A stretch of 64,000 bases of DNA from an uncultured Collinsella sp. (GTDB lineage Bacteria > Actinomycetota > Coriobacteriia > Coriobacteriales > Coriobacteriaceae): the NCBI GenBank assembly GCA_934668875.1, contig CAKUON010000001.1, positions 242,369 through 306,368 on the forward strand. The letters run 5' to 3'. This document shows positions 50,347 to 60,241 of this stretch, piece by piece; position 1 is the stretch's first letter; each line of letters begins with the position of its first letter. The position numbers were made by a program, and so were the translations under genes. Below the pieces are notes generated by a model. It was not told the origin of the DNA. It ran no database searches and was given only the letters and a program-made list of their open reading frames with translations.

Positions 50347-50847
50347 TCAGTCCTCTCTCGTAATCGCGGCAACTGTCGCCCCGCAAAATGCAATTAAATC
50401 ATCAGGTGCAAGCTCGAGCTGATAGCCACGCTTGCCTCCCGAAATAAAAATGGTATCCCAAAGGACACATGTCTCATCAATGAGCGTCCGGTAGCGTTTT
50501 TTCATACCGACCGGACTGCAGCCGCCGCGAACGTAGCCAGTCGCCGCAAGCAAATCCTTCACATGCATCATGGCCAAGGACTTCTCCCCCGCGGCACGTG
50601 CGGCGGACTTTAGATCGAGCTCGTCGGCAACAGGGATGCAGCACACGACGTGGTCGTTGGACGGCGTCACGCAGACCAAGGTCTTAAATCCTTGACCGGG
50701 CTCCTCGCCAAGCTGCTCCGAAATCGCGACCCCCAGGCCCGCCGACTCATCACCATCGTCTTCGTACGTATGTAGAACATAGGAAATGCCGGCGCTTTCC
50801 AGCTCGCGCATCGCATTGGTTTTTGGCGTCTTTACAGCCTTTGCCAT
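50347..50847 (-). CDS. ybaK: YbaK-type aminoacyl-tRNA deacylase
   Basis: A 166-residue editing domain that hydrolyses mischarged Cys-tRNA(Pro). YbaK hallmarks: TNAMRELESAGISYVLHTYE, the catalytic Lys in FKTLVCVTPS, GYVRGGCSPVGMKK and ETCVLWDTIFISGGKRGYQLELAPDDL. ATG 50847 follows GGAAAGGATATGCC. It starts a small unit with murJ and uvrC. Confidence 0.94.
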   Translation of the reverse strand: MAKAVKTPKTNAMRELESAGISYVLHTYEDDGDESAGLGVAISEQLGEEPGQGFKTLVCVTPSNDHVVCCIPVADELDLKSAARAAGEKSLAMMHVKDLLAATGYVRGGCSPVGMKKRYRTLIDETCVLWDTIFISGGKRGYQLELAPDDLIAFCGATVAAITRED

Positions 50848-50928
50848 GGCATATCCTTTCCCTCGCATTCGGACGCAAAGATTAAGTATATGTCCAATTC
50901 GGCTGCATACGTCACTTCGACACAGCAA

Positions 50929-50959
50929 GCGCCATCGAATCACAAGGAGTCGATGGCGC
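50929..50959 (-). terminator. Hairpin after uvrA
   Basis: GCGCCATCGA (50929-50938) and TCGATGGCGC (50950-50959), ten perfect pairs, 21 bases after the uvrA stop. T-run weak. Confidence 0.55.
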
Positions 50960-50979
50960 CCATAAACTGAATCGCCTAT

Positions 50980-53859
50980 TTATTGAGCATCAAGTTGAGC
51001 CTGACGCTCCCGGTCACGCCTGAGCAACGGCGCCAAAAACTTGCCCGTATAACTCTGCGGACAGTCCGCAACCTGCTCCGGTGTGCCCGAAACCACGACG
51101 GTTCCGCCGCCATTGCCGCCCTCGGGGCCCATATCGATCAGGCGGTCGGCAACCTTGATGACATCAAGGTTGTGCTCGATCACCAGCACTGTGTTGCCCG
51201 CATCGACCAGACGCTGCAACACGTCGAGCAGCTGGCGAACGTCCTCAAAGTGAAGACCGGTCGTCGGCTCATCCAGAATGTAGAACGTCTTGCCCGTCTG
51301 GCGTCGATGAAGCTCCTTGGCGAGCTTCACGCGTTGCGCCTCGCCACCCGAAAGCGTCGTCGCGGGCTGGCCAAGGCTCACATAGCCAAGGCCCACGTCA
51401 TACAGGGTCTGAAGCTTGCGCTTGATCTGCGGGATATTCCCAAAGAAGGCCAGTGCCTCGGTAACGCTCATGTCGAGCACATCCGAGATGGTCTTGCCGC
51501 GATAGGTAACCTCAAGCGTCTCACGGTTGTAACGCTTACCGCCGCAGACCTCGCAAGGAACGTAGATGTCAGGCAAGAAATGCATCTCGATCTTGATCTG
51601 TCCGTCGCCCTTGCACGCCTCGCAGCGACCGCCGCTCACATTAAAGGAGAAACGTCCAGGCGAGTAACCGCGCGCCTTCGACTCCGGCGTGCTCGCAAAC
51701 AAAGCGCGCAGGTCATCCCACAAACCGATATAGGTCGCCGGGTTCGAGCGCGGCGTGCGACCGATTGGCGACTGGTCGATATCGATAACCTTGTCGATGC
51801 ACTCGATACCCTCGATCTTCTTGTACGGACCAACAGGACGCGTCGAACGATGTATGGCGTTCGTAAGCGCGGGTGCAATGGTATCAGTAACCAGGGAACT
51901 CTTGCCCGATCCCGATACACCGGTCACGACCGTGAGCGTACCGAACTCGATCTTGGCGGTAACGTTTTTGAGGTTGTTGGCGCGGGCGCCCGTGATCTTA
52001 AGGCAGCCGCGACCGGGTTTGCGGCGTTCTTCGGGCACACGGATCATCCGCTTGCCGGTCAGATAGGCGCCCGTCATCGATTCGGGACACGCCATGATAT
52101 CGGCTGGCGTTCCCGCGGCGACCACGTGTCCGCCGTTAACGCCCGCACCGGGGCCCATATCGATCACGTAGTCGGCAGCGCGAATCGTATCCTCGTCGTG
52201 CTCGACGACGATAACGGTATTGCCGATATCGCGCAGGCGCTCGAGTGTCTTAATCAGGCGCTCGTTATCGCGCTGGTGAAGGCCGATCGACGGCTCATCC
52301 AGAATATAGAGTACGCCCATGAGGCCCGCACCGATCTGCGTTGCCAAGCGAATGCGCTGGGCTTCGCCACCGGAAAGCGTCGCCGAGGCGCGATCGAGCG
52401 TCAGATAGTCGAGTCCGACATCGACCAGAAAACGCAGACGCTCCAAGATTTCCTTGACGATGCGGCCGCCGATAAACTGTTGGCGCTCGGTGAGCTCCAG
52501 GCTCTCAAAAAACTCGAGCGACTCACGGCACGACAGGCAACAGACCTCATAAATCGACTTACCGCCCACGGTGACGGCAAGCATCTCGGGACGCAGACGG
52601 GCGCCATGGCAGCTCGAGCACGGCTCCTCGCGAATGTACTTCTCCAGGCGTGCCTTGGTGTTCTCGTTCGTCGTCTCGGTGTAGCGCTCATACAGGATGT
52701 TGCGCACGCCCGAGAATTTGGTATCCCACTGGCTGCGACGCCCGTCGAGCTTTTGATAGTCGACCGAAATCTTCGTGTCGCCCATGCCATCCAAAAACGC
52801 ACGACGCACCCGCGGGGGCAGGTCCTCCCATGGCGTGTCGGCGCCCACCTTAAAGTGCTTGCAGACCGCGGCAAAGATTTGCGGATAGTAGTTGGAGTTG
52901 CCGAACAGGCTGCCAAAGACTCCGTCGGCAATCGACTTTGAGGGGTCTTCGATCAGTGCCTCGGCATCGACCGTCTTCTTAAAGCCCAGGCCATCGCACT
53001 CGGGACATGCGCCATAGGGCGCATTGAACGAGAAATCGCGCGGCTGCAGATCGTCGATGGAATGCCCGTGCTCCGGGCACGCCAGTGCCAGCGAATACTC
53101 AAGCAGCTCGCCCTCGGTTCCCTCGGGAGCATCGCGGTCGGGCAACATATACACATTCACGTTACCGTGCGCCAGCGCCGTCGCCTGCTCAACGGACTCT
53201 GCGATGCGGCCCAGGGAATTCTCTCGAATTACGATACGGTCGACCACGACCTCGATATCGTGCTTGAACTTTTTGTCCAAATCGATGGGATCATCGAGAG
53301 AGCGCACCTCGCCGTCGACGCGCACGCGGCTAAAGCCCTCCGCACGCAGATCCTCGAACAGCTTGGCATACTCGCCCTTGCGTCCACGAACCACCGGCGC
53401 CAGCACAAACGCGCGACGGCCCTCCCCCGCCGCCAGCACCTTATCGGCAACCTGATCGGTCGTCTGACGCTCGATGACACGCCCGCACTCGGGACAGTGC
53501 GGCGTGCCCACCCGAGCGAACAGCAGGCGCAGGTAGTCATAAATCTCAGTTACGGTACCAACCGTCGACCGGGGATTCTTGGACGTCGTCTTCTGATCGA
53601 TCGACACGGCCGGCGACAGGCCGTCAATCGAATCCAGATCGGGCTTATCCATCTGGCCCAAAAACTGGCGCGCATAGCTGGAAAGGCTCTCGACATAGCG
53701 GCGCTGGCCCTCGGCATAGATGGTATCGAACGCCAGCGAACTCTTGCCCGAACCGGAAAGGCCGGTAATGACCACGAGCCGGTCACGCGGAATAGAGACA
53801 TCGATATTGCGCAAGTTGTGCTCACGCGCACCGCGAATAACGATAGAAGAATCAGACAT
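50980..53859 (-). CDS. uvrA: Excinuclease ABC subunit A
   Basis: Damage-recognition ATPase of excision repair. The 959-residue protein has two ABC modules: Walker A GLSGSGKSSLAFDT near residue 32 and GVSGSGKSSLVTDT in the second half; signatures LSGGEAQRIRLATQIG and LSGGEAQRVKLAKEL; and CxxC zinc fingers (CPEHGHS...CPECDGLGF, CEACKGDGQ). ATG 53859 follows AAGGAGCTTCC. A LexA-like box lies 61 bases upstream. It is transcribed away from the LtaS-like gene. Confidence 0.97.
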   Translation of the reverse strand: MSDSSIVIRGAREHNLRNIDVSIPRDRLVVITGLSGSGKSSLAFDTIYAEGQRRYVESLSSYARQFLGQMDKPDLDSIDGLSPAVSIDQKTTSKNPRSTVGTVTEIYDYLRLLFARVGTPHCPECGRVIERQTTDQVADKVLAAGEGRRAFVLAPVVRGRKGEYAKLFEDLRAEGFSRVRVDGEVRSLDDPIDLDKKFKHDIEVVVDRIVIRENSLGRIAESVEQATALAHGNVNVYMLPDRDAPEGTEGELLEYSLALACPEHGHSIDDLQPRDFSFNAPYGACPECDGLGFKKTVDAEALIEDPSKSIADGVFGSLFGNSNYYPQIFAAVCKHFKVGADTPWEDLPPRVRRAFLDGMGDTKISVDYQKLDGRRSQWDTKFSGVRNILYERYTETTNENTKARLEKYIREEPCSSCHGARLRPEMLAVTVGGKSIYEVCCLSCRESLEFFESLELTERQQFIGGRIVKEILERLRFLVDVGLDYLTLDRASATLSGGEAQRIRLATQIGAGLMGVLYILDEPSIGLHQRDNERLIKTLERLRDIGNTVIVVEHDEDTIRAADYVIDMGPGAGVNGGHVVAAGTPADIMACPESMTGAYLTGKRMIRVPEERRKPGRGCLKITGARANNLKNVTAKIEFGTLTVVTGVSGSGKSSLVTDTIAPALTNAIHRSTRPVGPYKKIEGIECIDKVIDIDQSPIGRTPRSNPATYIGLWDDLRALFASTPESKARGYSPGRFSFNVSGGRCEACKGDGQIKIEMHFLPDIYVPCEVCGGKRYNRETLEVTYRGKTISDVLDMSVTEALAFFGNIPQIKRKLQTLYDVGLGYVSLGQPATTLSGGEAQRVKLAKELHRRQTGKTFYILDEPTTGLHFEDVRQLLDVLQRLVDAGNTVLVIEHNLDVIKVADRLIDMGPEGGNGGGTVVVSGTPEQVADCPQSYTGKFLAPLLRRDRERQAQLDAQ

Positions 53860-53919
53860 GGAAGCTCCTTGCCTCCTATACATCGAATCACACTGTCAGT
53901 GAGTTTAGCGCACTCAACG

Positions 53920-53933
53920 CGCACAGGTGTTCG
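53920..53933. promoter_or_regulatory. LexA-like SOS box upstream of uvrA
   Basis: On the minus strand CGAACACCTGTGCG, which fits the Gram-positive CGAAC-N4-GTTCG operator with one mismatch. It overlaps a weak -35 region for a -10 TAAACT at 53902-53907. Confidence 0.55.
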
Positions 53934-54051
53934 TAATACAAGAATCGCAGACCTTTAGCTTTGCGTGTCGAGCGCTTTGTTTCTCGAAATGACATGGAAA
54001 GGTTACAGTAGCTAATAATGAACTTATTTTTGCTGAACCAGAGGAACGTCC

Positions 54052-56205
54052 ATGACCGAAGATATCCCCCTTGAAATCACTTCGAGCGACATGGCCAATC
54101 TGCCCATATTCATCGCCGTCCTTATCGTAGCCGCCGTCGTCGTGCGCGTATATTTTTCAATCAAGCTAAATGAAAAGCCGCCCATCGCCCGCGCCTTTTG
54201 GTGCGCGACACTCCTCATTCCGCTCGGTGTGGTAGCTGCCTGGATTACGAATCAAGTGCTTGTAAACGAAGACAGCTCCCTATGGATCCTTTCCTATTCA
54301 GCGCTCGGTGCCGCTGCCGTCATGCTTCTTGTCGAGCCCTTGGTTTCGAGATTCATCGATCAATCCGATTTCGTAACGGGAACGATTGCTTGCACCTGTC
54401 GCGACGTTCTCGCCATCGCCGCGGTTTCGGTGCTCTCGTTCGTTTCGCTCGAAATCGCCTGCAACGACACGTTCTATCGCATTCCCGCCAATTCATTTGG
54501 TTTTTCCGTCGGACTGCTCGCGACGATCCTGCTTTCTCTTTATTTGCTAGGACAACGGCACGGAGGGGTCATGGCCCTTGTGCCCATCGCCTGCTGCATC
54601 CTTGGCATTGCCGAGCACTTCGTCGTGACATTTAAAGGTGAAGCCATCCTGCCAAGCGATATTTTGGCCCTGGGCACCGCGGCGGAGGTAAGCGAAGGAT
54701 ACGAGTTCACCTTTACCGCCGGCATCGTCACATCGCTTGCGCTGCTCGAAATCTCCTTTGGACTTCTTTCGCTCATCCGGCCGCGAAAACTCCGCACGCC
54801 CTCTCGCGTCTTCCCCGTCATTGCCGGCAATCTCTGTGCCTTCCTGCTGGTGACTGCCGTGGGTCTCTCTGGCTTTTCCAGCATCGACTTGGAACAGGCG
54901 CTCGACTTTGGATTTGACCGTTGGCAGCCTATTACGACGTATGCGTCTCAGGGCTTTCTCACCTCGTTCACCGAAATGGTCAACGAACTGCCCATCGAAA
55001 AGCCCGAGGGTTATACGTCCGATGGGGCTCAGGACATTGAGCGGGAGCTTGCCGCCGCCTATGACAGCACATATGGCTCGAGCGAGCAGCGTGCCGCAGC
55101 CGTTGCTCAATTCAATGAAATCAAGCCGACAATCGTCGCCGTCATGAACGAAAGCTTTAGCGACCTTTCGTGCTTTGAGCAGCTCCAGGCGGCCGGGTAT
55201 ACCGGCCCTGCGTTTTATAACTCGCTTCCCGACACGCTCGTGCGCGGCACTATGCTCGCCTCGGTCGCAGGCGGCGGAACGGCGAACTCCGAATTTGAGT
55301 TTTTGACCGGAGCGTCAACCGCCTTTGTCGGAGTGGGCAAGATTCCCTATCAGCTATATCAGATGAATGATGTCAACAGCTTGGCAAAGGACCTTAAAGA
55401 GCTTGGATACACCGCCACTGCCATGCATCCGCAAAACCCCGTTAACTACCATCGAGATAAAATCTATCAGCAGCTGGGCTTTGGAGACTTTCTTTCGATC
55501 GCCGATTTCGAAGGTGCGCCCTATTACCATGCCGGCGTATGCGACTACGCCACCTACGACAAGATACTCGACCTGCTAAGGACCGACGACGCCCCGCAGT
55601 TTATCTTCGATGTCACGATGCAAAACCATGGCGGCTACGACTATGGCACCGTCCCCGCCGAAGAGCTGACGAATTATTGGGTCGAGGGAGCCAGCGAGGG
55701 GACCAATAGCGCGCTCAATACCTACCTCACCTGCATCAACGCATCCGACCGAGACCTTGAGTACTTTATCAACGAGCTCCGCAATATCGGTCGACCGGTC
55801 GTTCTCGTCTTCTTTGGCGACCATCAGCCGAGCGCCGCAACGGCTCTCAACGACGAGCTGTACCCACAGGAAGACACGGCAAGCCACGCTTTCCGTATTT
55901 ATCAGTCGACCTATTTTGTCTGGGCGAACTATGAAATCGCCGGCAATACCGAGCTCAACGTCTACGACACCGTCGGTGCGAACGAGATTGCAGCCATAAC
56001 CCTAAATAAGATTGGCGCCCCGCTCACCGATTACCAAAAGGCCTTGCTTGCAACAAGGTCCGATGTGCCGACCATCAATGTCGCCGGCTATCTCGGAGCC
56101 GACGGGCTGCGCTATGACTTGGAATCGGAAGACAGCCCCTATGTCTCCACAATCGACAAGCTGCAGCGCATTCAATATCTTGAGTTCGCCAGCAAGGTTC
56201 AGTAA
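54052..56205 (+). CDS. LtaS-like phosphoglycerol transferase (sulfatase fold)
   Basis: A 717-residue membrane enzyme. The N-terminal 280 residues contain five to six helices (IFIAVLIVAAVVVRVYFSI, then four to five more). The extracellular sulfatase/alkaline phosphatase-like domain spans about 350-690: metal Glu in VAVMNESFSDLS, nucleophile Thr in AGGGTANSEFEFLTG, MQNHGGYDY, and FFGDHQPS. It would add glycerol phosphate to a glycolipid or glycan at the cell surface. ATG follows AGAGGAACGTCC. No other teichoic acid gene is next to it. Confidence 0.9.
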   Translation: MTEDIPLEITSSDMANLPIFIAVLIVAAVVVRVYFSIKLNEKPPIARAFWCATLLIPLGVVAAWITNQVLVNEDSSLWILSYSALGAAAVMLLVEPLVSRFIDQSDFVTGTIACTCRDVLAIAAVSVLSFVSLEIACNDTFYRIPANSFGFSVGLLATILLSLYLLGQRHGGVMALVPIACCILGIAEHFVVTFKGEAILPSDILALGTAAEVSEGYEFTFTAGIVTSLALLEISFGLLSLIRPRKLRTPSRVFPVIAGNLCAFLLVTAVGLSGFSSIDLEQALDFGFDRWQPITTYASQGFLTSFTEMVNELPIEKPEGYTSDGAQDIERELAAAYDSTYGSSEQRAAAVAQFNEIKPTIVAVMNESFSDLSCFEQLQAAGYTGPAFYNSLPDTLVRGTMLASVAGGGTANSEFEFLTGASTAFVGVGKIPYQLYQMNDVNSLAKDLKELGYTATAMHPQNPVNYHRDKIYQQLGFGDFLSIADFEGAPYYHAGVCDYATYDKILDLLRTDDAPQFIFDVTMQNHGGYDYGTVPAEELTNYWVEGASEGTNSALNTYLTCINASDRDLEYFINELRNIGRPVVLVFFGDHQPSAATALNDELYPQEDTASHAFRIYQSTYFVWANYEIAGNTELNVYDTVGANEIAAITLNKIGAPLTDYQKALLATRSDVPTINVAGYLGADGLRYDLESEDSPYVSTIDKLQRIQYLEFASKVQ

Positions 56206-56353
56206 GCCCGCCCGCTCGTTGGGGTGGCATGACATTGCAACGCACACTCGCGGCCAAACGCATCACACATGACTCCCGCTCGCAAACGAGGGTACAATGA
56301 CGCTCGTGTCACATCGCGGGGCTCCGGCCCCAACATATACAAAGGAGTCAAAC

Positions 56354-57184
56354 ATGGGTTGCGAGCACGCACAGGCTGCCGGCGGACAAACCGCGCCGCA
56401 GGAATTTGAAGAAAACACGCTGTCCGAGGTCAAGCGCGTTATCGCCGTGCTTTCCGGCAAGGGCGGCGTTGGCAAGTCATTCGTCACCGGCGCCATCGCC
56501 ACCGAGCTTGCCCGTCACGGTCACAAGGTCGGCGTCCTCGATGCCGACATTACCGGCCCCTCTATCCCCAAAATGTTCGGCATGAGCGGTCGCCATGTCC
56601 ATGCCCTCGGCAATCTTATGCTGCCCGAAATCTCCGAGCACGGCGTCAAGGTCATGAGCTCCAACCTGCTGCTCCAAAACGAAACTGACCCCGTCCTCTG
56701 GCGCGGTCCGGTTATCGCAGGTGCCATCAGGCAGTTCTGGAGTGAGACCTCCTGGGGCCCCATCGACTACCTGCTGGTCGACATGCCTCCGGGAACGGGC
56801 GACGTCGCCCTCACCGTCTTCCAGTCGCTGCCCGTCGATGGCATCGTCATCGTCACGAGCCCGCAGGATCTGGTCTCGATGATCGTCGCCAAGGCGGTCA
56901 ACATGGCCGAGAAGATGAATGTCCCCATTCTGGGCATCGTCGAGAACATGAGCTATATCGAGTGCCCCGATTGCGGCAAGAAGATCGAGGTCTTTGGCAA
57001 GAGCAAGCTCCCCGAGGTCGCCGAGCGCTACAACCTCGAGATCCTGGGGCAGCTTCCCATCAATCCGGCACTCGCCGAGGCTTGCGACAAGGGCGAGGTC
57101 GAGGTCGCACTGCCCGACGGCATGCTGCCCCAGGCCGTCTCTGCCGTCGAGGCGATTGCCCCGCACGAGACCGACGAGGCCTAA
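56354..57184 (+). CDS. mrp: Mrp/NBP35-family iron-sulfur carrier ATPase
   Basis: A 276-residue P-loop NTPase that binds and transfers Fe-S clusters. Deviant Walker A VLSGKGGVGKSFVTGA, LLVDMPPGTGDVALTVFQ, and the CxxC cluster site in SYIECPDCGKKIEVFG. The N-terminus MGCEHAQAAGG also has Cys and His, as in Nbp35-type proteins. ATG 56354 follows AAAGGAGTCAAAC. The next gene starts at the base after its stop, so they are coupled. Confidence 0.94.
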   Translation: MGCEHAQAAGGQTAPQEFEENTLSEVKRVIAVLSGKGGVGKSFVTGAIATELARHGHKVGVLDADITGPSIPKMFGMSGRHVHALGNLMLPEISEHGVKVMSSNLLLQNETDPVLWRGPVIAGAIRQFWSETSWGPIDYLLVDMPPGTGDVALTVFQSLPVDGIVIVTSPQDLVSMIVAKAVNMAEKMNVPILGIVENMSYIECPDCGKKIEVFGKSKLPEVAERYNLEILGQLPINPALAEACDKGEVEVALPDGMLPQAVSAVEAIAPHETDEA

Positions 57185-58456
57185 GTGAACGCAAACGCCT
57201 CCTATGACGTCTTGGTAATCGGCGGCGGGGCCTCGGGTCTCGCCGCCGCTATCACGGCCGCACGCGCTGGCAAAAGCGCCTGCATTGTTGAGCGCGATGT
57301 TGCCTGCGGCCTTAAACTCCTTGCGACTGGCAACGGCCGCTGCAACCTTTCCAACGAATCAATTGATTTCCAGCGGTACAACCACCCCGCGTTTGTCGAA
57401 TCCGTCATGGGTCCCCAGCCCGAAAAAGAGCTAGGGAACTTCTTCTCCTCGCTGGGCATCATGACGACCTCCGAGGAAGGCCGGCTGTATCCGCGCTCCC
57501 TTCGCGCCGAATCGGTGCGCGACGCGCTTCTCAACGCTTGCGATCGCTTGGGTATCGCCTTGATTTGCGGGGCAAACGTTGCCTCGGCATCCAAAGTTCC
57601 CAAGGGCCGGGTGCTTCAAATCGACCGTCCTGCGCGGACACTCAAGGTAAAAAAGCACGACGACCGGAAAACGGAGGTCCGTTCGCTTCGGAAGGCGCTT
57701 GCCGACGCACCTCGCAAGAACGAGACGCTGCAAGCAAAGGCTGTGATTATCGCCACGGGCGGCAGCCCTGTCGACATCGCGCGGCTGTTCAATCTTCCCC
57801 TCACGGGGCAGCGCCCCGTCCTCTGCCCCGTGTCGGCATCAGTCGTTGGCGACCAGACGGCCCTCAAGACCTTGGATGGTCTGCGCGTCCGCGCCCGTCT
57901 GACGCTCGCCCGCAATCATGAGGAACTCTGGCGCGAAGACGGCGAAGTGCTCTTCCGAACCTTTGGCATCTCGGGCGTTGCCGCCTTCAACCTCTCCCGC
58001 CGCGTCCAGCGCGGCGACACGATTCTGCTCGATTTTTTCCCCGACCTCTCCAAAGGCGAGTTACTCGATATGTTCAACCAACGAGTTGAGCTGCTCGGCG
58101 GCTTTTCGCCCCACGATCCCCGCTGGCTCGACGGCATGCTTGCCCCGCAGCTCTCTCACGTCGTCTGCACCGCATTCGAACAGTGCCATCCTGGGTCGCA
58201 CGATGTCATCCATCTGGTCTCGATCCTCAAGCACTTTAAGTTGCTCGTCGAGGGAACGGCGGAGGAGCGTTCGGCCCAGGTCACGCGCGGCGGCGTGCCC
58301 ATCGAGAGCGTCTCAGCTCCCAGCCTCTGTGTGAGCAACGCTGCAGGCGCCCCACTTTACATCTGTGGCGAGGCGCTCGATATCGATGCCGATTGTGGCG
58401 GCTTTAACCTTGCATGGGCCTGGACCTCGGGCATTCGCTCTGCAAGCAGTCTATAG
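57185..58456 (+). CDS. HI0933/BaiN-family flavoprotein
   Basis: A 423-residue NAD(P)/FAD oxidoreductase. The dinucleotide fold is VLVIGGGASGLAAAITAARAGKSACIVERD; CGLKLLATGNGRCNLSN and the late ALDIDADCGGFNLAWAWTSG are diagnostic of the HI0933/YhiN family. BaiN, a member from bile-acid-metabolising bacteria, acts on bile acid intermediates, but most members have unknown substrates. The GTG start follows mrp directly. A charged segment (155-180) is inserted relative to shorter homologues. Confidence 0.9.
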   Translation: MNANASYDVLVIGGGASGLAAAITAARAGKSACIVERDVACGLKLLATGNGRCNLSNESIDFQRYNHPAFVESVMGPQPEKELGNFFSSLGIMTTSEEGRLYPRSLRAESVRDALLNACDRLGIALICGANVASASKVPKGRVLQIDRPARTLKVKKHDDRKTEVRSLRKALADAPRKNETLQAKAVIIATGGSPVDIARLFNLPLTGQRPVLCPVSASVVGDQTALKTLDGLRVRARLTLARNHEELWREDGEVLFRTFGISGVAAFNLSRRVQRGDTILLDFFPDLSKGELLDMFNQRVELLGGFSPHDPRWLDGMLAPQLSHVVCTAFEQCHPGSHDVIHLVSILKHFKLLVEGTAEERSAQVTRGGVPIESVSAPSLCVSNAAGAPLYICGEALDIDADCGGFNLAWAWTSGIRSASSL

Positions 58457-58535
58457 CCGCGCAGTCTATAATCAAAACGCATTCGGGCCGTCTGGGACAC
58501 CGGGCGGCCTCTTTCTTGCATCTAAGGAGACCTCG

Positions 58536-60176
58536 ATGATCGAAATCACCCAAGTCCACGCATCCCTCGATGAGGCTGGCGATGAGGATGCCTGCCTTGC
58601 CGTTGGCAGACGCGCCGCCAAGCGAGCCCTGCGATGCAAGGATTCCCAGATTAAAGCCATCGAGCTCCATCGCAAGTCTATCGACGCCCGTAAAAAGCGA
58701 GACGTCCATTTTATTTTGAGTTTTCGAGTCGAGTTGACAAGCCCCCGCCTCGAGCAGGAAGCGCTCGACAGCGTCGCCGAACGTGACCGCTCGCGTATCC
58801 GCATGGTAGACGGCGAGGCGCCCTCATTCCCCTCCCCTGTCTCCAATGCGTCCAAGGAGCGTCCCGTCGTTGTCGGCGCCGGTTGTGCCGGCCTCTTTGC
58901 CGCCCTCACCCTTGCCGAAGCGGGCCTTAAGCCCTTGCTTATCGAGCGTGGTGACCCGGCACTTCGCCGCTCGCAGGCGATTGACCTCTTTCTTAAGGAG
59001 CGTATTCTCGACCCCGAGAGCAATATCCAGTTTGGCCTGGGCGGCGCGGGGACCTTCTCGGACGGAAAGCTCAATACGGGAACCAAGAATCCCGCCCATC
59101 GCCTGATTCTCGAGACCTTCGTCGAAGCGGGCGCGCCTCGCGATATCCTGTGGGACGCCAAGCCGCACATTGGCTCCGACATCCTTCCCTCCGTCGTCAC
59201 CAACATTTCCCAGCGCATTGAACAGCTCGGCGGAACCGTTCGTTATCGCACAAAACTCATCGACATTCGCACCGATGCGTCCGGCGCAATCACCGGCATC
59301 GATGTTCAATCGCCTCGAGACACCGCGAGCGAGACAATCGTCACAAAGCACCTCATTCTCGCCTGCGGACATTCCGCTCGCGACGTATTCGAACTTCTCA
59401 AGACCCATAACGTGGCCCTCGCGCAAAAGACCTTTGCCATGGGCGTACGCATCGAGCATCCGCAGCGCGACATCGACCGTGCCCAATATGGCCCTTCGGC
59501 GGGGCATCCGGCGCTTGGAGCAGCTCCTTACAAACTCGTGGCCCATCTCCCCAACGATCGCAGCGTGTTCTCGTTTTGCATGTGCCCCGGCGGGCAGGTT
59601 GTTGCCGCCTCCTCCGAGCAGGGCTATCTGTGCGTCAACGGAGCCAGCCTCAATGCCCGCGACGGGCGCAACGCCAATGCCGCCCTACTCGTTAACGTCA
59701 CGCCCGACGACCTTCCCAGCGATGACCCGCTTGCGGGCATTGAACTCCAGCGCGCCTGCGAGCAGACCGCCTATCGCCTGGGCGGCTCCAACTGGAACGC
59801 ACCGGCACAGCTCGTCGGAGATTTCCTTGCGGGACGTGCCAGCACGGCACCTGGAAAAGTGAAGCCCACCTATCCACTTGGCGTGACCTGGACGGCAATC
59901 GACGAAGCCCTCCCGCAGCATATCGTTGAATCGCTTCGTTTGGGAATCCCCCTGCTTGGCAAGAAGCTGCGCGGCTACGACCGCCCCGACGCCGTCCTCA
60001 CCGGCGTGGAGACGCGTTCGAGCTCGCCTGTCACCGTCACCCGCGACCCAGCGTGCCACGCCGCGTCGACCCCGGGTCTTTACCCTTGCGGTGAGGGAGC
60101 TGGATATGCCGGCGGCATCATGAGCGCCGCCACCGACGGCATTCGTTGTGCCGAAGCCCTGATCGCAGACCTCTAA
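58536..60176 (+). CDS. FAD-dependent dehydrogenase (uncharacterised large family)
   Basis: A 546-residue flavoprotein. The N-terminal 90 residues form a small domain (MIEITQVHASLDEAGDEDACLAVGRRAAKRALRC). The FAD-binding fold is VVVGAGCAGLFAALTLAEAGLKPLLIERGD. Then come IQFGLGGAGTFSDGKLNTGTKN and the C-terminal LYPCGEGAGYAGGIMSAATDG. These motifs identify the COG2509-type dehydrogenases, whose reaction is unknown. ATG 58536 follows AAGGAGACCTCG. It trails the HI0933-type gene by 79 bases. Confidence 0.9.
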   Translation: MIEITQVHASLDEAGDEDACLAVGRRAAKRALRCKDSQIKAIELHRKSIDARKKRDVHFILSFRVELTSPRLEQEALDSVAERDRSRIRMVDGEAPSFPSPVSNASKERPVVVGAGCAGLFAALTLAEAGLKPLLIERGDPALRRSQAIDLFLKERILDPESNIQFGLGGAGTFSDGKLNTGTKNPAHRLILETFVEAGAPRDILWDAKPHIGSDILPSVVTNISQRIEQLGGTVRYRTKLIDIRTDASGAITGIDVQSPRDTASETIVTKHLILACGHSARDVFELLKTHNVALAQKTFAMGVRIEHPQRDIDRAQYGPSAGHPALGAAPYKLVAHLPNDRSVFSFCMCPGGQVVAASSEQGYLCVNGASLNARDGRNANAALLVNVTPDDLPSDDPLAGIELQRACEQTAYRLGGSNWNAPAQLVGDFLAGRASTAPGKVKPTYPLGVTWTAIDEALPQHIVESLRLGIPLLGKKLRGYDRPDAVLTGVETRSSSPVTVTRDPACHAASTPGLYPCGEGAGYAGGIMSAATDGIRCAEALIADL

Positions 60177-60203
60177 CGCACGAATTCCAGCGCGCAAAAG
60201 ACG

Positions 60204-60237
60204 CATGCCCCGAGCTCCGCAGGGAACTCGGGGCATG
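60204..60237. terminator. Bidirectional terminator between convergent flavoprotein gene and uvrB
   Basis: CATGCCCCGAG (60204-60214) with CTCGGGGCATG (60227-60237), eleven perfect pairs and further inner pairing, exactly between two convergent stops. Confidence 0.75.
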
Positions 60238-60241
60238 TTCG

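Noticed and set aside
50983..52941. 652-codon plus-strand frame opposite uvrA
   Set aside because: Shadow of uvrA, no ribosome-binding site and no domain.
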